The notes under the pieces were generated by a model. The model made no database searches and had not been told where the DNA came from. It saw nothing but the letters and a program-made list of their open reading frames with translations. Shown here piece by piece: positions 21,365 through 31,808 of a stretch of DNA of 64,000 nucleotides (the first letter of the stretch is position 1; each line of letters begins with the position of its first letter). A program made the translations under genes and the position numbers. This DNA comes from Spirometra erinaceieuropaei (Eukaryota; Platyhelminthes; Cestoda; Diphyllobothriidea; Diphyllobothriidae), in contig CACRXP010000093.1 of the NCBI GenBank assembly GCA_902702965.1, forward strand, positions 179,543 through 243,542. Direction: 5' to 3'.

Positions 21365-21440
21365 GCCCATGGTTGGATGGCGAAACGCTGAACTAAACGT
21401 TAAATGACCAGGGTCCGGGTTCGAACTGCAGGTTAGTCAA
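21365..21440 (+). repeat. Second tRNA-like SINE head
   Basis: TGGCGAAACGCTG (about 21378) as a possible A box and GGGTTCGAACTGC (about 21417-21429) as B box. The sequence between resembles a tRNA-derived SINE head. A third related fragment on the minus strand lies at about 21270-21330 (GGAGTCCAAGGCCATCC). Confidence 0.42.
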
Positions 21441-22917
21441 ACTTGGGATTAGTGTATGGTTGACAGACTATTGCGTAAACACGCGCACAGCAGGTCCGTT
21501 ATTTACTTTTGACATGGCTCCACAGAAATGTCTGAAAGACGTCCTTATCAATTGAGTATGAGCGGATGGGAGCGATTGCCGTACAATCAAAGTGTTGTTG
21601 CTGTTTTCGTGTATATCTAATTTGTGGCGTGCTTAGAACTGAAGAAATTAGGCCTATTGTTTGTTGACAAAAAAGGCTTTTGGAATGTGGATAACGCAAT
21701 GGGAGAGGCGGAATCTCAGCTGGACGACGTGCAAAGATAGGTTGCTACTAAGGACAATAAGAACAAATTCGTCTGGTCCCATGTCTACACCACACACCGT
21801 CGGTTTTTGGGAGTGTTGTGGGCATTGAGACGTCGTCTGAACAAAAGGAGCATATGACCAGAGTGTCATATTCATGTTCTACTTCTGGGAAAAACCCACA
21901 TAGAGATCAGAGTGATGTTGGCCATGAGATGGGTCCTTTTCAGGGGTCCAATTATTTGGACTGACATAAAAATTCTCCTCTCGTCACCGGGCAGGGAGAC
22001 TTTATGTTAGGACGAATAAGTCATCTACAAAGCACCCCACACGTCTTACCTAAATGATGCTAGTTCTGCCCATACGTGGCGTGCTACCTGAATGAATGGT
22101 AAGGCCGACTTGGTTATCTTAAATAGAAGTCAGACTGGTGGATATTGTAGTGTTCAGAAACACATTATTATGAACAGTTGATGAATCAATGGCTATTACA
22201 GGAGGATAATATTGGGTTTCGCCATTCTTTCGCAACAGAGCATTTCACAATTATACATACTCGAAATTCTTCCCCCCCCCCCGGCCAGCTTGTTCGCCAG
22301 GCTCGGACCCAACTTAAATTATCAAGTACTAGACTGGATGAAAAGCGGAGGAGGCGGATGACTTGCGTAATCTCCAAAAGCCTAGGGGAAACATTGGACA
22401 TTAATCCTGATTACGATGAGGGGTTTATAAGCAAGATATGCCGGGTGAGAAGTGCTACAAGGAAAAAATAATACGTGGTTTTCTAATTTGCAGGGGGGGG
22501 TTCAACCTTGTGTGCAGGTGGCTCATCAATCGCTTCAGGTTGATTAGGAATAAGAGGCAGATGAGAGACAGAAAAATACCAAGTTCGTAGGTGATAAAAA
22601 CGCAAAATTTAAACGATGTATATAAGGCCAACTAACATCAAAGAGTAAAACCGAACCAACGTAACTGACTGAAGGAGTCATACTACAGTACGAAAAGTGC
22701 ACCTTCTAGATGCCTCTTGGTAACCTTAAAAGCGAAGTGGTGTTGGTACGTTGCAGCAGGGTGACTAAAGCCGAAAATGAGGTTCGAAACCCAGGGAAGT
22801 TCCATAAACGGTAATGCGAAAGATGACTCAATTCCCCAGCAAACAGTTCGCCCTTGCGAAACCTTCCATGTCCTCAGAGTGCATTGTCGGAAACAATAAA
22901 CCCGAGAAGATCCAATT
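21441..22917. other. Interval without recognisable genes
   Basis: No coding or repeat family could be assigned. A C11 run lies near 22271. Confidence 0.35.
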
Positions 22918-23165
22918 TTCATGACAGTTCGATCGTTGTTACCGACGATGCCCACCGTGTGCCCCACAGCAGGGTAAGCGCAGGGATGGTAACTTAGGAG
23001 TGAACTAGTTAATGGTGATAGTAGAACCGCGCTGCGTCTGCCGAACTCTCTCTCCCCCCACCCTTCTGGGGTTGATGTCAAGAGCCAAAAGACTGGAGGC
23101 GGGATCGAGCACGGAAGGCTGGCGCGGTGAGAACCTGCGCTTAGGTCTACCACCACATCCCACTT
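22918..23165 (-). repeat. S1 dispersed repeat, copy 4
   Basis: The reverse complement carries GGTGGTAGACCTAAGCGCAG, GGGTGGGGGGAGAGAG, GCAGACGCAGCGCGG and GATCGAACTGTCATGA, in the same order as the other three copies. Confidence 0.7.
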
Positions 23166-24362
23166 ATAGCACATGTTATGGATGCGCAGCCCAATAACGC
23201 TTATCGGATCCTGATCTGGTCCTGTGTCAGTCCAGCGCAACTCCCGCGTCGAACATTTTGGCGGGCATGCCTGACACCCACAAGACTAAAAACACGAACT
23301 TAAGAGTCCGAACTAGTAGTTCAGCGCCCTTGTAACTTAAAAAGGGCCCTACTCGTATCACCGTCTACTCTCCAGTCTAACGGGTGACCCGAGGCCAACT
23401 AGGCAGTTAGAGGAGCCAGCATCTCCAGACTTTGTACATATCTGCTTCAGGAATACTGTTTGCCTTTCAAGCGGGTTTCCTCTATCCTTACGGAGGCTTC
23501 AGTGTTCGTGATTTCGCCAACTGCCAAGTGCTCAACTCAATCCCCTGCATTCCATAGTTGATTTCCGGCTTAATGTACATGTAACGCTGGGAAAGGTCCT
23601 TTAATATTCGATGGTATGCGGACGTCAGGGTAGTTTCGAGCTTCAGCCCGAGCTATGAGACTCGCGACGAACGATTATAGCAAGCAATTCCGCTGTGTTA
23701 CAGACTGACTCATCGTTTTGCAATCGGAACTAGTTCGTATTTCCCCTTGACGATCGCAAAACTGGTATAGGGGCAAACGACGTCACTAACGAAGACATTC
23801 ACCTCCGGACAAGACACACAGGCCTTTACCTGACAGGATTGTGAGATGTGGTCATGAAGAGCAGTACTTATCTAGGTAAAATAATGGTTTTGGAGAAATC
23901 GGCAGACCGGGTAAGCGTGGCTAACGTTAAGAGCAATGGATGCATCTAATTCTGAAATATGCGAAAAATTGATAGTCCAGATACGCTACACTTGTGGCAG
24001 GGTGGCTGCACTTTCAGATATAAAGGCTGATCTTTGTTAAAGTAGTAAGACTTCTGTATAGAACCGACAAATACGCCATCGACTCCACAATGTCTAACTC
24101 CAGTCTAGCCCTCATCTAGAATTCTATGCGCAATACATCCAATGCACTCTACAACCGTATGTAAGGGTCTGAATCGGGACGGACACCAGCAGGATCGCTT
24201 GACATGACAAGTGCGTCTTAACTACGTTTAGTATTTAAGGAAATGAAAAGAGGAGAAAATTACTCACCAGGGATTCGGTGATAAGATAAAGTAAATTGTG
24301 CAATATGATTAAACGGCTTAGATTAAAAAGGATTCATGGCAATTCAACGTGCAGTGTTTCTG
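23166..24362. other. Flank 3' of the kinase gene
   Basis: No second coding region was recognised. A consensus splice donor, CTG then GTGAGTAA on the minus strand (intron start 24267), lies about 95 bases past the kinase stop. No canonical AATAAA was found close downstream on the minus strand. Confidence 0.4.
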
Positions 24363-25256
24363 TCATGAGGCTTTGACAATAGCCGGGAAGGAAGTAGGTG
24401 AAGTTCTAGAAGATGCCACTAACCGTACACGTGGCTGTCTTGCAGCATCGACAATAAACGGGTGATTAGAAAGGCGTGCGAAATTCGGTCGACATTCTGG
24501 TTTCTTATGAAGACAAAGCATCAGAAAGTCTTTAGCTTTGTAAGAGAGATGGGTATGCTCCGGATAACAGGGTGCCTTACGGTGACAAGTATAAGGGTCG
24601 GCGAAGGGAAAATGCTTGTAAAGCAGGACAAATGCTGTGCTTCCAAGTGACCAGACTTCGCTTGCTGGCGTCCATGGGCGTTTTAGGAGGAGAACTTCTG
24701 GAGGGGCGTACTCTGGTGTACAACCTACATTCTTTTGAGGAAGTTCTGTGGGAATTAATTCCATTGAAAAATTGAAGTCAATAAGCTTCACCTTCCTCTC
24801 ATCCTTGTTGACAAATATGTTGTCCGGCTTAATGTCACAGTGCACGATGTTCAGGTCATGCAGTTCCCTAAGGGTATGGATTGTCTCTCTCATAATCCAA
24901 GAGACGGCGGACTCGTTGATCCACTCTTCGTCCGACAACAATTCACTCGCTAAATTGGTGTATCCCTGGTCATGTAAATCTTCCAAAACAATCACGAATC
25001 TTTTCATTTGTTCATCCTCGAAACATTCCACCATCCGTACGCATCCCTGAACCTCCCTTGTCTTCTGTAGAATGTAGGCCTCGATGGGCATCCGGTGGTC
25101 GTTTTTAGACAGCACAAACAGGTCGCTCTCCTTGTGTTGCAGGTCATAATACTTCAGAACACACTTTTTTGAATCGAGCTTTCGATAGGCGTTGACAACA
25201 GTCGTAAGATACCCCTGTGCGACCGTCTCGAGCACAACGTACGAAGACAGACTCAT
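24363..25256 (-). CDS. PIM-like serine/threonine protein kinase, single exon
   Basis: Intact 297-residue frame from ATG at 25256 to TGA at 24365-24363; a TTG codon just upstream is not used. It spans a whole kinase domain. Seen: CVLKYYD with the ATP-anchoring Lys at about 35, MPIEAYILQKT with the helix-C Glu at about 59, NIVHCDIKPDNIF with catalytic Asp 141 and Asn 146, IDFNFS with metal-binding Asp 160, YAPPEV at about 183-188, EVWSLGS and CRPNF. The glycine loop is degenerate (VAQGYLTTV), the HRD Arg is Cys and the DFG Gly is Asn. The order FVIVLEDL, MPIE and the P-P-E before WSLG fit the PIM branch of CAMK-type kinases. PIM enzymes are constitutively active and not controlled by activation-loop phosphorylation, consistent with loss of the HRD Arg. 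No intron, so it could be a retrogene. The surrounding 2.5 kb is free of transposon proteins. Confidence 0.85.
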   Translation of the reverse strand: MSLSSYVVLETVAQGYLTTVVNAYRKLDSKKCVLKYYDLQHKESDLFVLSKNDHRMPIEAYILQKTREVQGCVRMVECFEDEQMKRFVIVLEDLHDQGYTNLASELLSDEEWINESAVSWIMRETIHTLRELHDLNIVHCDIKPDNIFVNKDERKVKLIDFNFSMELIPTELPQKNVGCTPEYAPPEVLLLKRPWTPASEVWSLGSTAFVLLYKHFPFADPYTCHRKAPCYPEHTHLSYKAKDFLMLCLHKKPECRPNFARLSNHPFIVDAARQPRVRLVASSRTSPTSFPAIVKAS

Positions 25257-25292
25257 CAAGTCGTAGCCCCAGATTCGGAGTCACGATATTGG

Positions 25293-25301
25293 CTATTTAT
25301 A
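25293..25301 (-). promoter_or_regulatory. Candidate TATA box of the kinase gene
   Basis: TATAAATAG on the minus strand, 37 bases upstream of the ATG. Initiation about 30 bases downstream would leave only a very short leader, which is possible, or the RNA may be trans-spliced. Position and consensus are good but untested. Confidence 0.45.
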
Positions 25302-26070
25302 TTAAAAGTGCAATCAAACAAGCACTGACCTTCAGTAGCACAAACAATTAGGGAAAAGAGTGTGGGATGTATTCGAAACCGAATTATTCTAAAATATTGC
25401 AATGATTTCCTGCTAGAACATCTACAATGTTGGAGCCGTAGTTAAGGTGTGGGAGCTCAGCAGAAAGTTAGGAATGGATGATAACAGGTAGCGCATTCTC
25501 TACCTCTAGTACTGGTGACCGCAGTCACCAAAGGTATCAGGAAAGAAATTAAAAATCAAACTAACAGAACATTTGCGAGCTGAGGATGGAAAAATGGATT
25601 AAGAAGTGCATTTAAGCCAGCCGTACATAGAAAAAACGATGGAGAACAAGCATAGTTGTCAAAATGCAAAAACAGACAATGGCATGTATCAAGAGTATAA
25701 TAGTTAGCAGCGCTCCGACTGAAGCCTGCCAAACCGCATGGCCCGGGTAGAATTCACGCAGTAGCATTTCGAAAGCTTGCTAACGAACTGCGCGAGCCAC
25801 TGTTGTTAGTATTATAAAAGTCACTTGAAGAAGGCGGCTTCCATTAGAGTGGAAGCGCACATTCATCACCCCGATCCATAAAAAAGGTTCACGCTGCGTC
25901 ACACAACTGTGTCACCCAGCGGCAGAATATCGGCGAAACACGTGTCTGGGCTTTTAGCAAGTATCTACGTCGGGAGTACGGTATAATACCTTTACTATAT
26001 GGATTTCATACTACTCGTAGTACTACTTGTTTGTAGAATGGGCATTACGTGGTTATTCCACAGTAGTTGA
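25302..26070. other. Interval without recognisable genes
   Basis: Upstream flank of the kinase. No repeats or coding similarity identified. Confidence 0.4.
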
Positions 26071-27215
26071 TTGTCTTCGACTCAAATGTTTATTGAAATT
26101 TCGGTCCTGAGTACGGTAAGAAACATTCACTAGTAAATCACAATCAAAGCTGTTAAAATAATACTGAAGCTTGTATCATATTGTTATTTTGAATGTGACA
26201 TTATAGGAATAGTGGTCTTCTTTCTACTATGATCTAATATAGTTGTTTAATATGGCCTTAATATAGACTTACGCACAACTCATATGCAGGCTTTTATCAA
26301 AGGGATGTTATTATTAACTTCCTAAGGGATATTTATTGTCGGATGAAATAGCTGATGGAAACGGCAAAGGGAGGAAAGAAAGAATATCACTATCCGTTCT
26401 ATTTTTATCAATGATTCTGTCTTTCATGAATTTGATTCTTTTAAGTGCCATGTTTCGTTATTATTCAATCGACTGGCATCATCAGAGCCCTTTTGGATCG
26501 AATTCCATATCAAAGAATTGACTTGATAAATGTCCTATCTTATTCAAAAATAAATGTGCATTGTTATTTGAAAGGAATTTCTTAGTTTTTATTTTAAACT
26601 CGATTAGGGTTCGACTTTTCCGGATAGAACTTGGAAGAGCATTCCAGATAGTGCCATAGCTTATGGTGTAGAAATTTGGCCGTTGGGACTTTGTGAATTT
26701 GGGGATCCTTGTAATTCTTCGTTATTTCTGGTGTTTCTGGGGGCGCTTTGGTTTGTTAGTAAATCCATTTTGAAAATATCTTGTTCATGGGTGACCTTGA
26801 CTAGGAAGTTTAGACCACTTTGGAGTCTTCTGAGCCAGAGTGGTCGAAAATCATATTTATGATATAGTTCTAAGTATGAACCCTGAGTGCCATCGCTTCT
26901 GGACAAAGATTAAGTAAAGCGTCTCTGAATGCCTTTTAGTTTCTTTCGGCCGTCTGCGGGCATTATGCCGAAGAAAATTGAGCAGTAATCTAGGAGAGGT
27001 AAAACGTACATTTTGAAAAGTTGTATTCTTAGTGCATTTAAGGTGAAATTTTTGCATATGAATACACACAGGCGAGTGGCTTTCGGGGATATTTTTGGAC
27101 GTGGGGAGATAAATCAAGGATATTTGTATAGTTGAGACCTTAATCTTTTATCGATTGGATCTCCGTCATTTCATTATCCTCGAATATTATGGGGGAAGTT
27201 TTTGTGGGCCAAAGA

Positions 27216-27845
27216 TCAGGAGATGGCATTTTTCAGGTGAAAAGGGCTCTGCCAGTAACTACTCCATTCGCTGAGTTTTCTGAGATCAGTTTCAATTGTT
27301 CTATGAATATTGGTTACTGTATTCCCGTTATATGCATATGCAAGTTTCAGGTCGTCCGCATATAAAAACGTCTTAGCTGAGACAGATATGGACGATAAGT
27401 CGTGAATATATATAAGAAATAGAAGGGGGCCTAGGACAGTGCCTGGAAGTACTCCACTTGTAATTGGGGATGGTTCTGAGACTACTTTTCGAATTTGCAC
27501 CACCTGGTATCGGTTTTGAAGATAGGATTTAAGAAAATCAAGAAGGGGTGGCCTAATTTCATGACTTTCAAAGGTCATTTTTAGATCGAAGTATATTGAA
27601 GATTCTGTGTTTCCATCATCTCTATTGCTGGAAACGAATTCCAAAAAAGTAAGGTGGCCGGACTGATATGACGTTCCAGGTAAAAATGCATGTTGGGAGA
27701 GGGGAATTAGGTTGGCGTTCATGAGATGGTCCAGCAATAGGTTGTAGACTATTTTCTCGAAGATTTTAGCTACAGCCGGTGTTCGGTGAACACCACGATA
27801 TTTTTGGGTATGAGATCGGTTGCCGCTTTTAAACAGAATTGCCAT
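27216..27845 (-). pseudogene. LINE D reverse transcriptase
   Basis: A 209-residue frame holds the RT motifs YRGVHRTPAVAKIFEKIV, LSQHAFLPGTSYQSGHLTF, SSIYFDLKM (catalytic Asp strand), GVLPGTVLGPLLFLIYI and TFLYADDLKLAYAY (the ADD catalytic pair). Compared with the copy at 49088-49645 about a dozen residues after YFDLK are deleted or altered. Upstream residues to 28067 (KQLSNVNSYGTDKIPPCIL) lie in another frame. It ends with an in-frame stop before the C-terminal region. Confidence 0.85.
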
Positions 27846-28073
27846 GGTCGAGTATTTTCACGTGTCCGGAAGAATTGCATTTGAATGAATAGGGTGAATA
27901 ATTTGGATAGGAGTAGTGGAACATATGTCATATGCCTCAGAATACATGGTGGGATTTTATCCGTCCCATAGGAGTTGACGTTGGATAGTTGTTTGATGGC
28001 TACTTTAACAGTTTATTCACTAAAACGGATCTCACTAAGGATGCGTTCTGTCATCTCGGTTGGTTGTTAGGTC

Positions 28074-28100
28074 CCCTGCCAACACCTGGCCGCACCTTGT
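28074..28100. repeat. Left terminal inverted repeat of the DNA transposon
   Basis: CCCTGCCAACACCTGGCCGC pairs imperfectly with the reverse complement of the right end; subterminal GTGGCC motifs follow. Confidence 0.65.
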
Positions 28101-28581
28101 CGGTGTGGCCAGGTGTGGCCAAGCGCGGCCATGGTCACGCCAAATTTGAAGAAATTTTGGAGGATCTCCCAATCGTGTAGGTGACCACTTCTGCATTGCA
28201 AAGTGCTAAATTAGTCAATATATATCCTATATCACTCATAAAGTACCACGAATCTTCATATTGTGAGCAGTGGTTATGTCCCGCAATCAGCTGATTAAGG
28301 TGCTTTGTTTAAGTGGGCCAATGCGACGCCATTAATATTTTGCTGTGTCTGGGGTAAGCGTTGCGGTTCTCTCGTCCTGTGATTGTTTATGACATACTAA
28401 CAAGTAATTCGGCGTCCATTTTGTGTCTGGTACATCTTTATTTTCCAAGTTATACCATTTAGGGTATTCGTTATGTTTTTTAAGGTGTAGTAACATATGT
28501 ATTAGTATAATTGCACTTATGATTTTGCGAACAATGTTGAAAGTACAAATATTTGTTGTCTTTGAGTAGTTATTCGTTGCA

Positions 28582-29130
28582 ATGAAGGGTAAGTATTACG
28601 GCTTTCACCGAAGCACTATATACAAACGGCTCTTGCGCCAGAGGCGGGCATATTATGCTGCTATGGAGGAGCAACCCATCGCATCAACGTCTTTGGTTGC
28701 AAATGAGTCACCGGAATTGCAAATGCCCGAACTAATACCGGAAGTTTCAACGGGTAGGAGTTGTATGAGCCTTATTTACTGGAATACATAGAACTGTCTG
28801 TAGTGGCTGGGACCGTGGACACAGTGGAAGGCAGATGCTTGACGACGGATTTGCGCGAATTCTGTTTGAGGGCGAAATTGTCGTTGACCACAGCAAGGGA
28901 TTTGTTTCAGGTGCTGCGGCACTATCATCCGGAGCTACCCATCGACCCAAGGACGCTACTGCAGACGCCTCGGACTTGCGTTAGCAAGTCCCTGAAGAGA
29001 TGAAAATACGTTCGCCTGGGTCTCGAACGCGGCCTACTCGACGAATTGCGCCTTTGCCCACCAACAGGCATTTCTGAAGTGCACGTTCAACTGCACATTG
29101 ACGGAATGAAAGTCTTTAAAGCGTCTGCTC
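28582..29130 (+). pseudogene. Transposase-like protein, N-terminal part, frameshifted and truncated
   Basis: It begins at ATG 28582 with a basic segment (FHRSTIYKRLLRQRRAYY). After about 58 codons the frame changes near 28757 to EPYLLEYIELS, then LREFCLRAKLSLTTARDLF, LRHYHPELPIDPRTLLQTPR (about 28920-28980), and after a further frame change at 29000 to KYVRLGLERGLLDELR and HVQLHIDGMKVFKASAQ, ending at 29130 where the foldback element starts. The L-P-x-D-x-RTLL-x-TPR and [HN]-x-DG-x-x-x-[FK]-x-[AS] blocks are familiar from animal DNA-transposon proteins. The catalytic core is absent. Confidence 0.6.
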
Positions 29131-29132
29131 AG

Positions 29133-29475
29133 TATGAAATTGGAAGAAGACGTGATTTTCCACGGAATAAGTAGAAGAATAAATATTTTTATGCATGTTT
29201 TCCACGAAATATAATGGAATTTTCAAGGGCATCGAAAATCAATGAGAAAATTGCATACTACTGAAGTAGTCATTTTTTGCAGAGTATAGATTTCGCATGC
29301 AGCCGAAGATAAGTTCTTTCGAAAGCCGACACCCTGGAGTAACTGGATCATTATAGATTTATGCTGCATCATGATTCGTTTTACAACACTACTTAATTTA
29401 TCTCTTTGAAACGAGAACGCATTTCGAAATAGTGGTTGACATTTCATGAGTTAGCACATCTACTGTAAAATCGTA
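29133..29475. repeat. Foldback element, copy 3 (single arm) nested in the DNA transposon
   Basis: It matches the right arm of copy 2 (11370-11715): GAAATTGGAAGAAGACG, GTTTTCCACGAAATATAATG, GGGCATCGAAAATCAATGAG, TTCGAAAGCCGACACCCTG and the end GACATTTCATGAGTTAGCAC. The left arm and centre are missing. It interrupts the transposase-like frame. Confidence 0.75.
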
Positions 29476-29839
29476 CGTATTCGATACAGTGTTTAATTAC
29501 TTTCGTTGCGCCTGCATTACGTATGTCTTACGAAAGTTTTTTTTATGCAGCACTTATCAATGGCCAGTGGAAGTGACTTCTCATTCTGGATACGAAGGTC
29601 GCTGAAACCCCCCTGATCCAAGACGGACTTTGTACATTTACATTTTTTGACTTACGTATTCAATAAATCGTCCTTCCGCAATACCGTCTTCCGACTTTAC
29701 CATCTTCGGGACGTGGAGGTTCGCTGTGACTCGTTTCGGGGTTTTACGTTAGGCGACCGTTCGTCATGGTTGGCGTTTTCGGCCAAAAAATCGAGGCCGC
29801 GATGAATGGAAAAAAACGAGAAAAAGCCCGCGCGCAAAA
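29476..29839. other. Interior of the DNA transposon, no recognised coding
   Basis: Sequence between the foldback copy and the right end. No catalytic transposase motif was found. Confidence 0.45.
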
Positions 29840-29991
29840 TTTTTTCCAAGGTGCGGCCAAGTCCGGCCAATGTGTTGATGGCCAGACCACAGCCACACCA
29901 TTCGGCCACACCTGGCCGCAGCATAGCCGCACTTGGCCACACCATATTTGCCTCGGCCAAGTGCGGCGAAGTGCGGCTGGTGCTGGCAGGG
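29840..29991. repeat. Right end: TIR plus subterminal GGCC-centred motif array
   Basis: Within about 150 bases the motif GTGCGGCCAAG or its complement CTTGGCCGCAC recurs many times (for example GGTGCGGCCAAGTCCGG, CACTTGGCCACACC, GCCTCGGCCAAGTGCGGC). Such arrays in transposons are usually transposase-binding sites. Confidence 0.65.
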
Positions 29992-30479
29992 TCCTTACCT
30001 CCTCGACTGTGAAGTTAGCTGAGAAATATCTGTTGAATGAGTTTGCTATTTGGTTGTTATTTTTTATATCTTGTCTGGATTCATTAATAATAGTTCGTGG
30101 TCTTCACTGTCGATGAGTACTTATTTGTTTCTGAAAAGTCTGAGCTGTTCGTTCGGGGATTCTAGTTCCCGATGTTCTGCTGCTATGGTCTTTCGTGTTT
30201 CCATTTTCTTAACTAGGTCGTGCATTTATCTGATTCATCGAAGTGTAGATAAATAACTTACAGAGGGGTTGTGTAGCTGTTTTTGTATATTTTTTTAGTT
30301 TAGTTGAAGGGTAGTGAGGGACTGCTGATTTCTTTCGTCTATCAAGGTAGCTTGAATTATAAACAGGACAGAGTAGAACAGGTTAACTGCTTTTATAGGG
30401 GATGTTGTTAGAAGATATGGGCTCCAGTCCAATGACCAAATATGGTTGTTTATGGAGTCCTCGTCAAGTTTTTTTGGGT

Positions 30480-31160
30480 TTAGGCGGGTGCAAGTTTTGC
30501 GTTTAAGGTGAGCATTGATATTATTGCTTCGTGGTCACTTTCAAAGGTTTCACAGTCGTAGTGCATATAGAGGGGCCGGATGTTGTTGGTGAAAATAACG
30601 TCTAGTATATTGTTTTCTCGGGTGGGTTTATCAACTATTTGTGTCCAGTTATTAACGATAATTGAAGATAACAATTCTTCGTGCCCGGTGGGTGCCGATA
30701 ATTCGACCCAGTTTATTTCTGGGCTGTTCAGGTCGCCTGCGATCACCTTATTTTCTGTTTTAATGTTAGCTATATTGCTTATTAAGTGGCTGAGGCTTGT
30801 GTCATCACCACTACGTTCTGCGGGAAGTAGAGACATCCGACTAGTATGCTTTCCTGGGTGTGAGATTTTATTGTGGCAAAACACGCTTCTCCAACAAAGG
30901 TTTCGGTTGGGACATCAATACCACTTTGCTCAATGCTAGTTCTGATGTAGATAAGACAACCTCCGCCTCGTTTACTAACACGGTCCTGTCAATAAAAATT
31001 ATAATTTGGGGCATCTAACGAAGCATTCGCTATAATTTCATTTGCCCATGTTTCTGTAATGCAAATTATATCGGGGTTATATATTTCAACAAAAGTTCTA
31101 AGTTGGTGTATTTTGTTGACAATCGATCTCAAATTTACAGGAACTATCTTCGGGATGTCG
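30480..31160 (-). pseudogene. LINE D endonuclease
   Basis: The open part (30884-30480) shows KVIAGDLNSPEINWVEL (GDFN motif with Asn kept), NNILDVIFTN and ETFESDHEAIISM (SDH catalytic motif). The upstream part, in shifted frames to about 31160, shows VNLRSIVNKIHQLRTFV, IICITETWANE (catalytic Glu) and KRGGGCLIYIRTS. All catalytic landmarks of an APE-type LINE endonuclease are present, but an in-frame stop and a frameshift break it. Confidence 0.8.
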
Positions 31161-31214
31161 GATATGGAAGAGGTGCTCTGTGGTGAAAAAAGGATTTCTG
31201 CGGGTACTTTTATC

Positions 31215-31437
31215 TAATCATTTTAATCTAATCATTTTTGAATTTTAAAGTGGATTTTTTTTTCACCGCTCGCTCATTATTTTTCTTAACGGACTACTAA
31301 TTCAGAAACTATGAATTGCATTTTGTACAGATTCTATCTAACTGGTCTGAAATTCGCATGCAAATCTATTTTTTACTCGGTTTGATGGGACTCCCGACGG
31401 GTCTTTAATAAAAATTATTATTATTATTATTCCTATT
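31215..31437 (+). repeat. LINE B 3' tail fragment
   Basis: It contains TTTCACCGCTCGCTCATTA, CTTAACGGACTACTAATTC, TTTGATGGGACTCCCGACGG and GGTCTTTAATAAAAATTATT with an (ATT)n tail, as in the tails ending at 45400 and 46290 and, inverted, at 59066. It is strongly 5'-truncated. Confidence 0.82.
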
Positions 31438-31559
31438 ATTACAAGTTGAAATTTGTTTATAATTGAAATATTTGACATATTTCCGCGTCAATTTTCAACT
31501 GACTTTTATTAACTGTCGAAAATAACATTTAACTCCATTTACACTCTCTCCAATTAACC

Positions 31560-31808
31560 ATGACCGATGCTACGTTTGCTGTCGGCAAAGTAGATCTTTC
31601 GGCCATCGTGCGTTTACAGAAGTTTATCGAGAAACATGAACATATTTTTACGATTCTCGACTCACTGACGGACTCAAATACATTCACGAACAACCTAACG
31701 AACCTACCACAAATAGAATCGATTAAACATTTAGTTTCATCAGAAGTCGTGGATGTGGAGTACTTTCGGCTGCTAATTGTTTCCTGTTCGCGTTACTCAC
31801 ACAGAGTC
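31560..31808 (+). pseudogene. LINE ORF1 N-terminus, truncated by a BEL LTR
   Basis: Starts MTDATFAVGKVDLSAIVRL and continues as a helical, uncharged-to-mildly charged peptide. It resembles the beginning of LINE B ORF1 at 38305 (KKIDLGALDNFNNFMSRYG) in spacing: K-[VI]-DL-x-A, then F-x-I/V-L. The reading stops within two codons of 31809, where a BEL/Pao LTR begins. It is likely the 5' end of a LINE B-related element. Confidence 0.5.

Larger units (their letters stand above)
28074..29991 (+). mobile_element. DNA transposon with TIRs and dense subterminal repeats, inserted in LINE D
   Basis: Ends are imperfect inverted repeats: left CCCTGCCAACACCTGGCCGC (28074) and, read inward from 29991, CCCTGCCAGCACCAGCCGCA. 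Flanks suggest a short TSD (GTCC or TCC). Both ends are packed with GTGCGGCCAAG-like motifs in both orientations, about 8-12 at the right end. LINE D sequence resumes on either side. It encodes the start of a transposase-like protein (28582-29130) and is itself interrupted by a foldback element at 29133-29475. Superfamily is uncertain; short TSD plus subterminal repeats suggest a CACTA-like (EnSpm) or hAT-like element. Confidence 0.75.
26075..31205 (-). mobile_element. LINE D (CR1-like), minus copy, interrupted by a DNA transposon
   Basis: Read on the minus strand: endonuclease about 31160-30480, linker to 29992, an inserted DNA transposon (29991-28074), RT 28067-27216, C-terminal region to about 26487 and a 3' untranslated region to about 26075 with TTCAATAAACATTTGAG-like sequence. 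The RT and 3' parts match the plus-strand copy at 49075-50404 and 56687-57035 closely, which defines the 3' boundary. Without the insertion it is about 3.2 kb. Stops and frameshifts occur in the endonuclease, linker and C-terminal parts. Confidence 0.85.

Noticed and set aside
22683..23240. 185-residue minus-strand frame
   Set aside because: About half is an S1 repeat copy and the rest has no recognised similarity.
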